A stretch of DNA of 64,000 nt from Bacilli bacterium (GTDB taxonomy: Bacteria > Bacillota_I > Bacilli_A > RFN20 > CAG-826), in assembly GCA_022482735.1 (NCBI GenBank), contig JAKVOO010000001.1, positions 1,335,004-1,399,003 of the forward strand, written 5' to 3'. Both the position numbers and the translations under genes were made by a program. Shown here one piece after another: positions 55,393 through 64,000 of this stretch (position 1 is its first letter; every line of letters starts with the position of its first letter). The notes beneath the pieces were generated by a model. It had not been told where the DNA came from. It did no database searches and saw only the letters and a program-made list of their open reading frames with translations.

Positions 55393-56256
55393 TTACTTTT
55401 CTTCATCAGCGCATTCTAAACCGGTTAATTGTTCTACGATAGATAGTTCATAAGGTGGAAAGTACAATACGTATATTTCCCCCGCATGTTCGAGTTCTAA
55501 ACGGAAGTAATACTGGATAAAGATCATCCCATAACTATTTGTCTTCATATGATAGAGCAAATACTTAGAACTTTGAAGGCTCTCCATTTTATTCCAAGCC
55601 GGAAGAAAAGTTTTTTTGTTGATTCTTACAATCCTTTTCATTTCCTCTTTAGGCAAGCCAATAACTGTAGTGGCATCGGCTAAATAAAGCATTGTCTCGT
55701 CGGCATAAACTTGCTTTTCAAAATTGACAAAAGTTGTAAACCCCTTATTGATCGGTTTCAATTCTTCATTGTCTTTTTTATAGAAAAAGGAAAGAATATC
55801 AATTCTTTCGGCATCGCTTGGAATATGAAGTTGCTCCTCGGACTCCGCCAACACTTGATTGCAGTAGTCTTCGGCATTTTTATAATCATCACTATTCTCG
55901 GTTGAAGCTTTTCGTCTCTTGCTATAAAAGTATAGAAACAGCCAACCGATAAAAGCAATAGGCGCAAGATAAAAAAGATAAGGCGCGTTGTGATAGGCCG
56001 TGGATAAAGAAGTTTCACCGATTAAGGCTTTTACTATTCCCCCAATGACAATAATCCAGGTAAAGAGCAAAATCAGTTGAACAATTTTTAGCCATAAGGG
56101 AAAATCAGCCCGCTTTGTTTGCTCGGCGGCTATTCTCATGCAACGATCCAATTTTTCTTTCTGAAATTGGTCAATTTCGGCTTTAATGAAAATTTCTTCA
56201 TCTCCGCTTAGATTGCCTTTACTATCAGTTTGATTGACCCCAAATATTGCTTTCAT
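55393..56256 (-). CDS. Membrane protein of unknown function
   Basis: The 287-residue protein has an N-terminal charged region, two transmembrane helices (about 55-80, 88-108) and a soluble C-terminal half with beta-rich stretches. No family recognised. It is transcribed opposite to the EAL gene and probably in one operon with the next membrane protein and the GNAT gene (66-bp gap). Confidence 0.5.
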   Translation of the reverse strand: MKAIFGVNQTDSKGNLSGDEEIFIKAEIDQFQKEKLDRCMRIAAEQTKRADFPLWLKIVQLILLFTWIIVIGGIVKALIGETSLSTAYHNAPYLFYLAPIAFIGWLFLYFYSKRRKASTENSDDYKNAEDYCNQVLAESEEQLHIPSDAERIDILSFFYKKDNEELKPINKGFTTFVNFEKQVYADETMLYLADATTVIGLPKEEMKRIVRINKKTFLPAWNKMESLQSSKYLLYHMKTNSYGMIFIQYYFRLELEHAGEIYVLYFPPYELSIVEQLTGLECADEEK

Positions 56257-56322
56257 ATTTCATCCCCCGCATCCCTTTTTATTATAGACAATTTGTAGTC
56301 TTAAAACGAATAAATATATTTC

Positions 56323-57378
56323 TCAATCATCTAAAATACGAATACTCAATAAATATTTTTGATTTAGTTTTTTAATTTCGTCAAGTACTCGAGAATCATA
56401 TTTTATTTTTAAAATGCCGACATTGGTTTGAGCCTCATTTTCAAAATGGTAACGAATAAGAATTTTTCGTTTTATTACTTCCAGTGAGTAGATATTTTCC
56501 CAAGGAATAAAAAAGCTTTTTCGTCCCCAAGCGTGACCAAAGCCCATTTTATTGGTTAAATAGCTCTTTTTTATTCCGCGGGCGAAAAACGAAGGAAACA
56601 CGCCGACGATAAGAATAACACTTAAAACCGTACTAAGAATAATTCCCAAATCTTCAAGTTTAAACTTCAAAGAAATAACGAGTCCAATAAGTAATGGAAT
56701 AACAAATGATATCGTGATAAAAGCTATTTTCTCCCAAAGTAACAAAGTGTTGCTTCCCCAAAGGGCTTCTGATTCTAACGCCAATTTTTGCTCAGTTTCT
56801 GCTTGCTTGAAGCGACTATCGTCTATTAAAACTAAATAATGCTCAATAATTTTTATGGCTTCGGGAACCGATAAAAGTAAGATACCATGCCAATGTTCAG
56901 TTTGATACTTGTCTTTACCGATACTGATAAACCAGAGACCATTAAACAATACGTATTCAGGCGTGGCTATTTCCTTCCAGGAAAATGCCGAATTATCAAA
57001 CTCAATTTTTTCTTCGTCGATTTTCACTTGACTGTTATTTTTAATGGCCGTCGAATCGGTAACAGTAACGTAAAGGATGTTAAGTTGATGTGCTCCCTTT
57101 AAGTATGAGTTGAGGGTAATTTCATTTTTATCTTGTTTGCGCTTTTCAACTATGGATATATATCTTTTTCGATTTGTAAATATAATTAACCAGCAAAAGC
57201 CAAAAGCCATAATTGAGCCAATTGCCAAAATTATCCCGATTGTTTTCGATGTTGAAAAAGGAAGTTCGCTTAAAAGATAGGCACTAACGCCCAAACAAAC
57301 GATAAAAACAAATAAAGAAGTATACACAAGCCATAGATATAGACGGGAGAAAGCTTTGTCATTTCTAGTTTTAAACAT
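56323..57378 (-). CDS. Four-helix membrane protein of unknown function
   Basis: The 351-residue protein has two N-terminal helices, a soluble loop domain (about 85-205), two more helices (about 212-265) and a C-terminal PH-like beta domain (FIPWENIYSLEVIKRKILI). This layout resembles YcxB/bPH-type membrane proteins but I cannot assign it. It starts directly at the end of the GNAT gene. Confidence 0.5.
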   Translation of the reverse strand: MFKTRNDKAFSRLYLWLVYTSLFVFIVCLGVSAYLLSELPFSTSKTIGIILAIGSIMAFGFCWLIIFTNRKRYISIVEKRKQDKNEITLNSYLKGAHQLNILYVTVTDSTAIKNNSQVKIDEEKIEFDNSAFSWKEIATPEYVLFNGLWFISIGKDKYQTEHWHGILLLSVPEAIKIIEHYLVLIDDSRFKQAETEQKLALESEALWGSNTLLLWEKIAFITISFVIPLLIGLVISLKFKLEDLGIILSTVLSVILIVGVFPSFFARGIKKSYLTNKMGFGHAWGRKSFFIPWENIYSLEVIKRKILIRYHFENEAQTNVGILKIKYDSRVLDEIKKLNQKYLLSIRILDD

Positions 57379-57837
57379 TTATAATTCCTCTTTTTCAATA
57401 TTTAAACGATAGATGCAATGGGGAGGAATATCTTTAAAATAAAAAACATAATCCGGTGGAGGAGTTATGCACTTTAAAAATATAGCGCCCGTTTTTTCAA
57501 TAGTTTTCTTGGAAGCAATATTGTCGATGTCGCAAGTTAAAATCAAATAGTTCATATTATGAAACTTTGCCAAAGGAAGAATCATGCTTATGGCCTTAAA
57601 AGCGTAACTATGACCTCGATAGTTTTCATATATTTCATAGCCAATATTTCCATTATAGAAAGAGTGATGATTATGACCAATTCGCAAACTAATCTTGCCA
57701 ACTTCGTGCTTGGTGTCATGAAGGACAATTGAAAAATAGTAAAAAGGGATTATTTTATCGCTTCCCGAGTCTTTATTTTGAATTATTAAGTCGATGTCTT
57801 TTCCCTTGATAAAATCAAATTTATTTGTAAATATCAT
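57379..57837 (-). CDS. GNAT-family acetyltransferase
   Basis: The 152-residue protein shows the RimJ/RimL-like GNAT pattern: NIGYEIYENYRGHSYAFKAI for the acetyl-CoA loop and DNIASKKTIEKTGAIF for the late helix. Substrate unknown. It is the first gene of a three-gene minus-strand operon; LytTR site 3 lies 145 bp upstream, between it and the nuclease gene at 58131. Confidence 0.75.
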   Translation of the reverse strand: MIFTNKFDFIKGKDIDLIIQNKDSGSDKIIPFYYFSIVLHDTKHEVGKISLRIGHNHHSFYNGNIGYEIYENYRGHSYAFKAISMILPLAKFHNMNYLILTCDIDNIASKKTIEKTGAIFLKCITPPPDYVFYFKDIPPHCIYRLNIEKEEL

Positions 57838-57981
57838 ATGTTAAATTTTAAATGATTTACCTCTATATAACAACCACTCTTTCATCAATTTGCTTCGACA
57901 TTTAAAAGTTATTTGCCATGAATTTTTAAGTTTTTTATTATCAATATCCATAAGCACGATTATGTGGAAAAGCAATTTTCA

Positions 57982-58012
57982 TTTCATTACATAAAACTAT
58001 GTTTTTATTACA
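57982..58012. promoter_or_regulatory. LytTR-type direct-repeat site 3
   Basis: TTTCATTACA (57982-57991) and TTTTATTACA (58003-58012) are spaced 21 bp. The site lies in the divergent region between the GNAT operon and the secreted nuclease gene at 58131. Confidence 0.62.
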
Positions 58013-58130
58013 TAGCGGTTTCTAAAGGATAGTCATATAGAGTTATCTTAAGTTGTCTTAAATTATATTGATGTAAATACATCAAGCAAAACCCCAAATT
58101 TAAAGGATGGTTTTTGCAAAGGAGAACACA

Positions 58131-59662
58131 ATGAAAGCTAAAAAACAGCTTACGATGGCATTCATTTCCACTATTCTCTGTGGATCAATTTTAATTGCTT
58201 CAAAAATAGGAAGCGTCAATCAAATTATTCCCGCTAATGCGGAAACTCCAAGTAGTGTTTTTATGACTTTCAACTTCCTAGATGGGGGTAGCAGCGCTAA
58301 TTCGGCATATGCTAATAAAGATTTATCTACGAATGTTACCACAACCGGTTATTCTTCAGCAACATCACCCTGGGAAGCAGATTACGCTAATTTGAGTTTA
58401 ACTAACGGCACTCGAATTGGCGGTAAGTTAGAATCTAGGGTTCAAACGGATGATGCAACGGCATGGGCAAATATAAAAACCAAATTTGCTTTTGAAAGGC
58501 CAATAGATGCTTTGACTCTATCTGGCGCGGCCACATTTGGCACGGCATCAAATGTTGAGCATTTCTACGTCCAGTATTCTTCTTCAGGAACCGCATGGAC
58601 CACGGTCGTTGATATTGATGCCGGCTTAGAGGCTACGGCTAAAACCTTATTTGTAAACACACAGGGATTAATTCCCGAAGGTTCATATTTGCGCTTTGGA
58701 ATAGCTATCAAAGCATCAGGCACAAACTCAGGAATTGCTTTTACTGGACTGACTGTTCACGACTACGCTCTCTGCTCGGAATAACTTCGCCCGACGATTC
58801 ATCTCTTTATCAATCTTCGTCCGATTCTTCTAGTTCTGATTTAAAGACAAAGGTGGATTGGTCGGGCTATAACAACTATTATTATTCACTTTTTGATAGT
58901 GAAAGCATTATCAGCGATTTGGCTTTCGTCTTAAGAGACACAGTTTCTTATGTTCAATATCAGAATTCAACTAATATTGATATAACAAATACCACTAAAG
59001 GTGGCCAGTATATCCTTTACGATGATACCGATATAGTCATCCCGTTAGGTGGTTGGCCATCAGGCGGAAATTATACCATAGATAGTTATGGAACATATTC
59101 GGTAGATCGCGAACACATTTGGGCATGTTCAAATATGAGAATTATGCCATCTAGTAAAAGTAGATCGCTTTCTAGTTATGTTGATTATGAAGTTAATGAC
59201 GGATCGTTTGACTATCGCCCGGAACAGACGAACAAAGGTCATTTTTCCGATATGCATAATTTATGGAGTGCGGCTCGCTATGCCAACCAAACACTCCATA
59301 GTGATCACTTTTTTGGGGAGAGGAATGGAACTTCTAAGTCTCCTTACCTACAAAGTGGCGCATTTTACCCGGGGGAAGAGTTTATCGGTGATATCGCTCG
59401 CATCCTCTTTTATATGACTCTTATGTATCCGCACTTAACATTGGTAGATGAGTGGGATGCCAACGCTATTGAAGGAACAATATACTATGGCTATTTGAAC
59501 ACTCTTCTTGAGTGGAATATTCAAGACCCGGTTTCTTTAGAGGAAATAGCTAGAAACCAGGCAATATTTGATACTCAAGGTAATAGAAACCCATTTGTTG
59601 ACTTTTATTCGCAAAGTATCGCCAGCCTTATTTTTGAAAACGGAGATCCTAACGTCTTGTAG
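58131..59662 (+). pseudogene. EndA-type secreted nuclease, frameshifted in the linker
   Basis: AAAGGAG precedes ATG 58131. The signal peptide ends PANAE. A beta-rich N-terminal domain (about 40-210) is followed by a break near 58770-58780. Then a Ser-rich linker (SSLYQSSSDSSSSD) and an endonuclease I domain run in another frame to 59662: VDREHIWACSNMR, NKGHFSDMHNLW, IGDIARILFYMTLMYP and QGNRNPFVDFY. The restored length is about 510 residues. It is a close relative of the gene at 45032. It is exported without an anchor. LytTR site 3 lies 119 bp upstream. Confidence 0.78.
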
Positions 59663-59720
59663 AATAATCAATCGGTTACTATATGGTCATCTCATTCCCA
59701 TCCGGATGAACATATTGTAC

Positions 59721-59746
59721 AGGGTGACATTATGTCACCTTTTTTT
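59721..59746 (+). terminator. Terminator after secreted nuclease
   Basis: AGGGTGAC and GTCACCTT form an eight-pair stem (with a G-T pair) around ATTAT, followed by a T run. Confidence 0.8.
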
Positions 59747-59813
59747 GTAAATAAGTTATTCAAATGATAACAAGTTAATTACCTTTGCTATAATAAAATA
59801 ACGAGGTAATGTT

Positions 59814-60980
59814 ATGCTTGGAAATTTTATTTATCACAATCCGACAAAAATATATTTTGGAGTTGATGCTTTAGCCAATCTAAAAGAAGAAATAACGGGG
59901 AAATATCAGCGGGTCCTTTTAGCGTATGGTGGTGGTTCGATAAAAAGAAATGGTATATATGATTTAGTTATAAGCGTACTAAGAAAGTGCAAAGTAGAAA
60001 TTGTTGAATTTGCAGGTATTATGCCTAATCCAACATATGAAAAAGTCTTGGAAGGGGCAAAATTAGTTCGCGAAAAACAGATTGATTTAATTTTAGCCGT
60101 AGGTGGTGGATCCACGATTGATTGTGCTAAAGCAGTTTCTTTGGCCAGTTATCATGATGATGCCTGGAATCGATTTTGGGTTAAACACGAACCGATTTCC
60201 CAAAAGCTGATACCAATTGCCTCAATTTTGACTATGGCCGGAACAGGGTCCGAGATGAATGGGGGCACGGTTATTACTAACACGGAAGCGATGCTAAAAA
60301 AAGGAACCGGTTATATTGAGCTTAATCCTCAATTTTCAATTTTGAATCCCGAGTTTACTTACTCGGTTCCCAAATATCAGATGCTTAGCGGAATATTTGA
60401 TATTATGTCGCATATTATGGAAACCTATTTTAGCGCGGATGACGGAGATAATCTCTCGGATGATTTGGCGGAAGCAATATTGAAAAATGTGATGCGAAAT
60501 ACCAAAGTTGCGATAGAAGATCCCTATAATTATGTCGCGAGAAGCAATATTATGTGGGATGCCACGATGGCGTTAAATGGAACTTTAGATCCGGGTAAAG
60601 ATGGCGATTGGGAAGTTCATGCCATTGAGCATCAAATTGGGGCTTATTACGATGTTGCTCATGGTATGGGGCTAGCAGCAGTTTCTATTGCTTATTACCG
60701 GCAAAAAATACCATTTGCAGTTGCGCGTTTCAAAAAATTCGCCATTAATGTTTTTAATGTTGATCCGGATAAAAAAACCGATTTAGCGGTAGCCAATGAA
60801 GGTATTGATGCTTTAGCCGATTTTATTAAGAAAAGTGAAATGTGCTCTTCATTAAGAGAGTTAGGCATAAGCGATGAGAGCAAATTAAAAGCGATTGCTT
60901 CTTCGGTTAGTTGCTATCCAACATCATATCAAACACTAACAACCGATGACGTCTATAAGATTTTAAAGGAAAGTTTTTAA
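59814..60980 (+). CDS. Iron-containing alcohol dehydrogenase (butanol dehydrogenase-like)
   Basis: The 388-residue protein has the NAD(P) motif GGGSTIDCAKAV, MAGTGSEMNGG and metal-ligand His residues in DIMSHIMETYF and HAIEHQIGAYYDVAHGMGLA. It matches YqhD/BdhA-type Fe-ADHs that reduce aldehydes to alcohols in fermentation. A -10 TATAAT lies at 59789-59794, and ACGAGG precedes ATG. The next gene overlaps by 1 bp (TAATG). Confidence 0.9.
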   Translation: MLGNFIYHNPTKIYFGVDALANLKEEITGKYQRVLLAYGGGSIKRNGIYDLVISVLRKCKVEIVEFAGIMPNPTYEKVLEGAKLVREKQIDLILAVGGGSTIDCAKAVSLASYHDDAWNRFWVKHEPISQKLIPIASILTMAGTGSEMNGGTVITNTEAMLKKGTGYIELNPQFSILNPEFTYSVPKYQMLSGIFDIMSHIMETYFSADDGDNLSDDLAEAILKNVMRNTKVAIEDPYNYVARSNIMWDATMALNGTLDPGKDGDWEVHAIEHQIGAYYDVAHGMGLAAVSIAYYRQKIPFAVARFKKFAINVFNVDPDKKTDLAVANEGIDALADFIKKSEMCSSLRELGISDESKLKAIASSVSCYPTSYQTLTTDDVYKILKESF

Positions 60981-61456
60981 TGAAAATTTTACTGATTAGT
61001 GATTCTCATTATCGCTCAATTGAGCCGATATTAAACTACGAATACGACGCGATATTTCATGCAGGAGATATGGATGCTGATACTAAACTTTTGCTTGATA
61101 ATCATCAGGCGTATTATGTTGCGGGAAATTGTGATAGTTTTAATAGCAACGATGTCTTGATTACTTTTAATCAACGAAAAATACTTTTAACTCATTCTCA
61201 TCGCTATCAAACTAAGCGTGGTTACGAAAGGCTGGTTGAAGAAGCAAAACGGCTTGAAGCGGAAATTGTAATCTTTGGCCATACCCATCATCGCGATTTC
61301 TTTAGTCGCGACGGAATTACCTTTATAAATCCAGGGGACTTTCTCAGCGGGAACTTTGCCGTCGTTGATGAAAAGAGCCTTTCTTTTATGAACTATGGTG
61401 GATTTATAAATAAAAAAATTAGTTTGGTTAAAAAAATCGATATCGCTTTATTTTGA
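60980..61456 (+). CDS. Metallophosphoesterase (YfcE/MJ0936 type)
   Basis: The 158-residue protein has the calcineurin-like metal-binding blocks ISDSHYR, FHAGDMD, VAGNCD, LLTHSHR and FGHTHHRD, plus the family end INPGDF. It hydrolyses phosphodiesters, in vivo substrate unknown. It is translationally coupled to the alcohol dehydrogenase. Confidence 0.88.
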   Translation: MKILLISDSHYRSIEPILNYEYDAIFHAGDMDADTKLLLDNHQAYYVAGNCDSFNSNDVLITFNQRKILLTHSHRYQTKRGYERLVEEAKRLEAEIVIFGHTHHRDFFSRDGITFINPGDFLSGNFAVVDEKSLSFMNYGGFINKKISLVKKIDIALF

Positions 61457-61595
61457 GGTTTTGATATAACTTAATATCTTTTGTTTAAATAATGACGTTT
61501 TTTAATTACTTAATTGACTTAACTATGGAAAAATACTTTGTTTTTGACTGGGCGTTAGTTATAATAAACCCACATATAAGAACGGAGATTATGGT

Positions 61596-64000
61596 ATGGG
61601 TAAAAATAATTTAAGGCGCCTTCTTTTTGGTACCTTAACCGTAACGGGATTGTTAGTTCCTTTTTCACTTACACCCGTTGAGGCGATAAGTAATTATCTA
61701 CACACAAATGCTTTACTGGCTAACGCTGATAGTGGGGCCAGTGATTATGCCGATGCGGATAACTACTATAGCGGGATTGATGATTCTTTGACGGGCGAAA
61801 ACTTGATGGTGGCTCTTTCCACGCTAACGAGCAGCGGATTTGTCAGTCACTCCTATAGTTCATTACCGGATATTTATCAATATTCGGATGTTGATAGCTC
61901 TCATCCTGGCAAAATGCGGATGGTCTATACCAATAGCTACCGTACTTTTTCGGCAGGTAGTATGCCTTCTAGTTCAAATAAAGAGCATGTTTGGCCGGCT
62001 TCTTGGTATGGAAATGGGACAAGGACTGAATCGGCTGGAAGTCCAGGAGCGGATGCTTTTAATGTTTGGCCGGCTGATTCGGGAGTTAACTCGAAACGGG
62101 GCTCATCCGCTTTTGATGAACTCAGCTTTGGCAGTAGCTACAAAGTTCCTGAATTAGGAAGTTATGATTATGGAGATGGAACTCCAGACAGTTATGTTTA
62201 TTCTTCGGCTTTTAATAATTCTAATGGCCAAAATGACGATCAGTTTTATCCTGCGGCAGGTGAACGAGGAAAGATTGCGCGTATTTTAATGTATGTTGCA
62301 ACGCGTTACAAAAACAACAGCACATACGTTGTTACGCTTCACGATAATAACGTAACACTTAAGGAAGGTTATATTGGCAAACTATCAGTTTTGCTGAAAT
62401 GGCATTATTTAGAACCACCCGGCGAATTTGAAATTGCCCGTAATCAAACGGTTGCTGAAAGATGGCATCATGCCCGTAATCCTTTTATTGATCACCCGGA
62501 GTACGCGGCCCGCATATATCAGTATTTGCCAGAACCCAATCAAAGTGCTCCTACCGAAGCGGTATTAAATGCTATTGCTACCTATTCGGAACCAGTGGCA
62601 GTTGAAAGTGTCAGTGTAAGCAGTTTGAAAACCACGATTGGCATCAATATGAGTACACAGATGAAAGCGGAAGTTTTACCGACTAACGCTAGTGAAAAAG
62701 GCGTTACTTGGGAATCAAGCAATCCCACGGTTGCGACGGTTTCCTCTTCGGGACTTGTCAGTGGAAAAATGGGCGGAACAACGGTTATCAAGGCGACAAC
62801 GAATGATGGCGGGAAAGTGGATTCACTCACGATTACCGTCGATCCCAATTTAGTTGCGGCAACGGGAATAAGTATTACTCCAGATGTGGTAAATTTGGAT
62901 ATTGGGCAAGAAACCTCCATCGAAGCGATGGTTTTACCGGCCAATGCTAGCAATAAGACAATAAACTGGTCATCATCGGCTCCATCCGTTGCTTCTGTTG
63001 ACGAAAATGGACTGGTTAAAGGAATTAAGAAAGGCATTGCTGTCTTAACAGCGACAAGTGAAGATGGGGGATTTACCGACACTGTTAAAATTCAAGTAGC
63101 CACCGATGGCGAGCCATATTTATGGATCGATAGCACCGGAGCCGATAAGTATATTCCTTATATGAGTGTTTTTGCTCCTAATGGCATAGTTGCCCATTAT
63201 GTAGATGACCTTGGTGAAGATAGTGTTATTACCGATTATACCTATGATTCAATTGACACGAGTAAATTAGGCCAACAAGAAGTGACAATTCGCTATCAAG
63301 GTTTGGTGGGAAACTACGATATTTTGGTAACAAACGATGGGGCAGAAGCAAACCCAAGCAGTACCACGCAAGACGTCTTAACTATTAGCTCGGGCTTTCC
63401 AACGTCTTATCCAACATCGGAGACAACATATGAGTTAGAAGGACACGATTTTACGCTCAAAAACGTGGCAAATTTCAGCAGTTCTATCCAAGTAAAAAAA
63501 GGATCGGGCGTTTCTGCTTTTTATAATAACGAAGCTCTCAGTCCCATGACTTCAATCATTCTTACTAAAACGGGCAGCAGTGCGGGTATACCTAATCTGT
63601 TTGTCGGTTCGAGTCAAAACCCCTCAACCGCCGTTTCGCCTGTTATCAGCGGAAATGTTCTAACATATACCGTGGACGATGCGACGTTCTTTAAAATTAC
63701 AGGAGCTGATTCGGGAGTGAGCAATTTAGCATCAATTACCATTGATTATTCCGCTCAAGGAGCAGCCTTTACCGGTGAAGATCAAGCCCAAGCTTACGCG
63801 CAGTACTTCATCGATATGACGAAGGACGAGTGTTTGGCACTTAATGTAAGTTTAACTAATTGGGATCAACTAACAGATGAGTATTCCTTTATGCTTGATG
63901 AAGCCAAAGATACATTTATTGTTTCAAACGACGAGGTTATTGCGTCCGCTCGCGCCCGCTATCAATTCATCGTTAACAAGTATGGTTATGAACCATTTGC
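61596..64000 (+). CDS. EndA-type secreted nuclease with Big_2 domains, 3'-truncated by window edge
   Basis: The frame is open from ATG 61596 to the last base (over 800 codons). ATG 61591 stops after seven codons; GGAG at 61583 suits 61596. A signal peptide ends PVEA. The endonuclease I domain (about 60-320) has SNKEHVWPASW, FNVWPADSGVNSKRGSSA, RGKIARILMYVATRY and ARNPFIDHPEY. Two Big_2 Ig-like domains (about 330-410 and 420-500) follow, each with VTWESSNPTVATVS-like blocks, then a Big_3-like segment and further beta-rich sequence. It is the largest of the four nucleases here and is probably surface-bound or secreted. A TATAAT (61560-61565) lies upstream. Confidence 0.82.
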   Translation, partial: MGKNNLRRLLFGTLTVTGLLVPFSLTPVEAISNYLHTNALLANADSGASDYADADNYYSGIDDSLTGENLMVALSTLTSSGFVSHSYSSLPDIYQYSDVDSSHPGKMRMVYTNSYRTFSAGSMPSSSNKEHVWPASWYGNGTRTESAGSPGADAFNVWPADSGVNSKRGSSAFDELSFGSSYKVPELGSYDYGDGTPDSYVYSSAFNNSNGQNDDQFYPAAGERGKIARILMYVATRYKNNSTYVVTLHDNNVTLKEGYIGKLSVLLKWHYLEPPGEFEIARNQTVAERWHHARNPFIDHPEYAARIYQYLPEPNQSAPTEAVLNAIATYSEPVAVESVSVSSLKTTIGINMSTQMKAEVLPTNASEKGVTWESSNPTVATVSSSGLVSGKMGGTTVIKATTNDGGKVDSLTITVDPNLVAATGISITPDVVNLDIGQETSIEAMVLPANASNKTINWSSSAPSVASVDENGLVKGIKKGIAVLTATSEDGGFTDTVKIQVATDGEPYLWIDSTGADKYIPYMSVFAPNGIVAHYVDDLGEDSVITDYTYDSIDTSKLGQQEVTIRYQGLVGNYDILVTNDGAEANPSSTTQDVLTISSGFPTSYPTSETTYELEGHDFTLKNVANFSSSIQVKKGSGVSAFYNNEALSPMTSIILTKTGSSAGIPNLFVGSSQNPSTAVSPVISGNVLTYTVDDATFFKITGADSGVSNLASITIDYSAQGAAFTGEDQAQAYAQYFIDMTKDECLALNVSLTNWDQLTDEYSFMLDEAKDTFIVSNDEVIASARARYQFIVNKYGYEPF

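Overview
The window reads as chromosome of a low-GC Gram-positive bacterium (Bacillota). It encodes many exported lipoproteins with short lipobox signal peptides and Ser/Thr-rich linkers, a LacI/CUT1-ABC sugar locus, a CotH-family lipoprotein, an agr-type two-component system and UPF0316/PlsC housekeeping genes. TGA is a normal stop (for example 9558, 36015, 44652), so this is not the Mycoplasma code. A relative of the Acholeplasma/Izemoplasma or Erysipelotrichales lineages would fit, but I cannot fix the taxonomy from this window.

Layout. 1-1188: 3' end of a papain-like cysteine protease and a lipoprotein. 1790-17631: a glycan-utilisation locus. A divergent LacI regulator faces a CE6-type esterase, two GH43 lipoproteins, a complete CUT1 ABC importer (binding protein, two permeases and its own ATPase), two paralogous Big_2 lipoproteins, a GH36 alpha-galactosidase and a cytoplasmic GH43. 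The target is probably an acetylated arabinose-rich plant polysaccharide. 17867-27572: ordinary genes, including a PII-like protein with a cation/proton antiporter, an EndA-type nuclease, UPF0316, PlsC, GH2, free Met-sulfoxide reductase, glutathione peroxidase, a P-loop kinase and CotH. 27625-27709: tRNA-Leu(CAG). 27750-40450: accessory/defence region directly downstream of the tRNA, with a putative PD-(D/E)XK protein, RelB/DinJ and Fic toxin-antitoxin remnants, GNAT, AAA-DUF4143 and a type I restriction-modification operon. A tyrosine-recombinase remnant lies at 44684-44852. 41190-44652: FtsX-type ABC pair and a DUF2130 protein. 45032-59662: secretion locus with two EndA-type nucleases, an AgrC/LytTR two-component system, three paralogous small exported proteins with SipW-type signal peptides, two ER/SipW-type signal peptidases, a c-di-GMP phosphodiesterase (EAL) and a membrane-protein/GNAT operon. 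59814-64000: Fe-alcohol dehydrogenase, phosphoesterase and a fourth EndA-type nuclease that runs off the window.

The most interesting reading is that the LytTR regulator controls the 48.6-59.7 kb locus. Three intergenic regions each carry a TTTCATTACA-like direct repeat spaced exactly 21 bp (48680-48710, 51606-51636, 57982-58012). This is the geometry expected of a LytTR dimer site. The sites face the exported-protein/signal-peptidase operons, the regulator itself and a secreted nuclease. The locus resembles TasA/SipW matrix systems in logic but differs in its proteins.

Caution: at least eleven genes are split by single-base frameshifts with clean homology on both sides. Several lie at short homopolymers. 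This may be uncorrected long-read assembly error, real decay, or both. I annotate these as disrupted genes spanning both frames.
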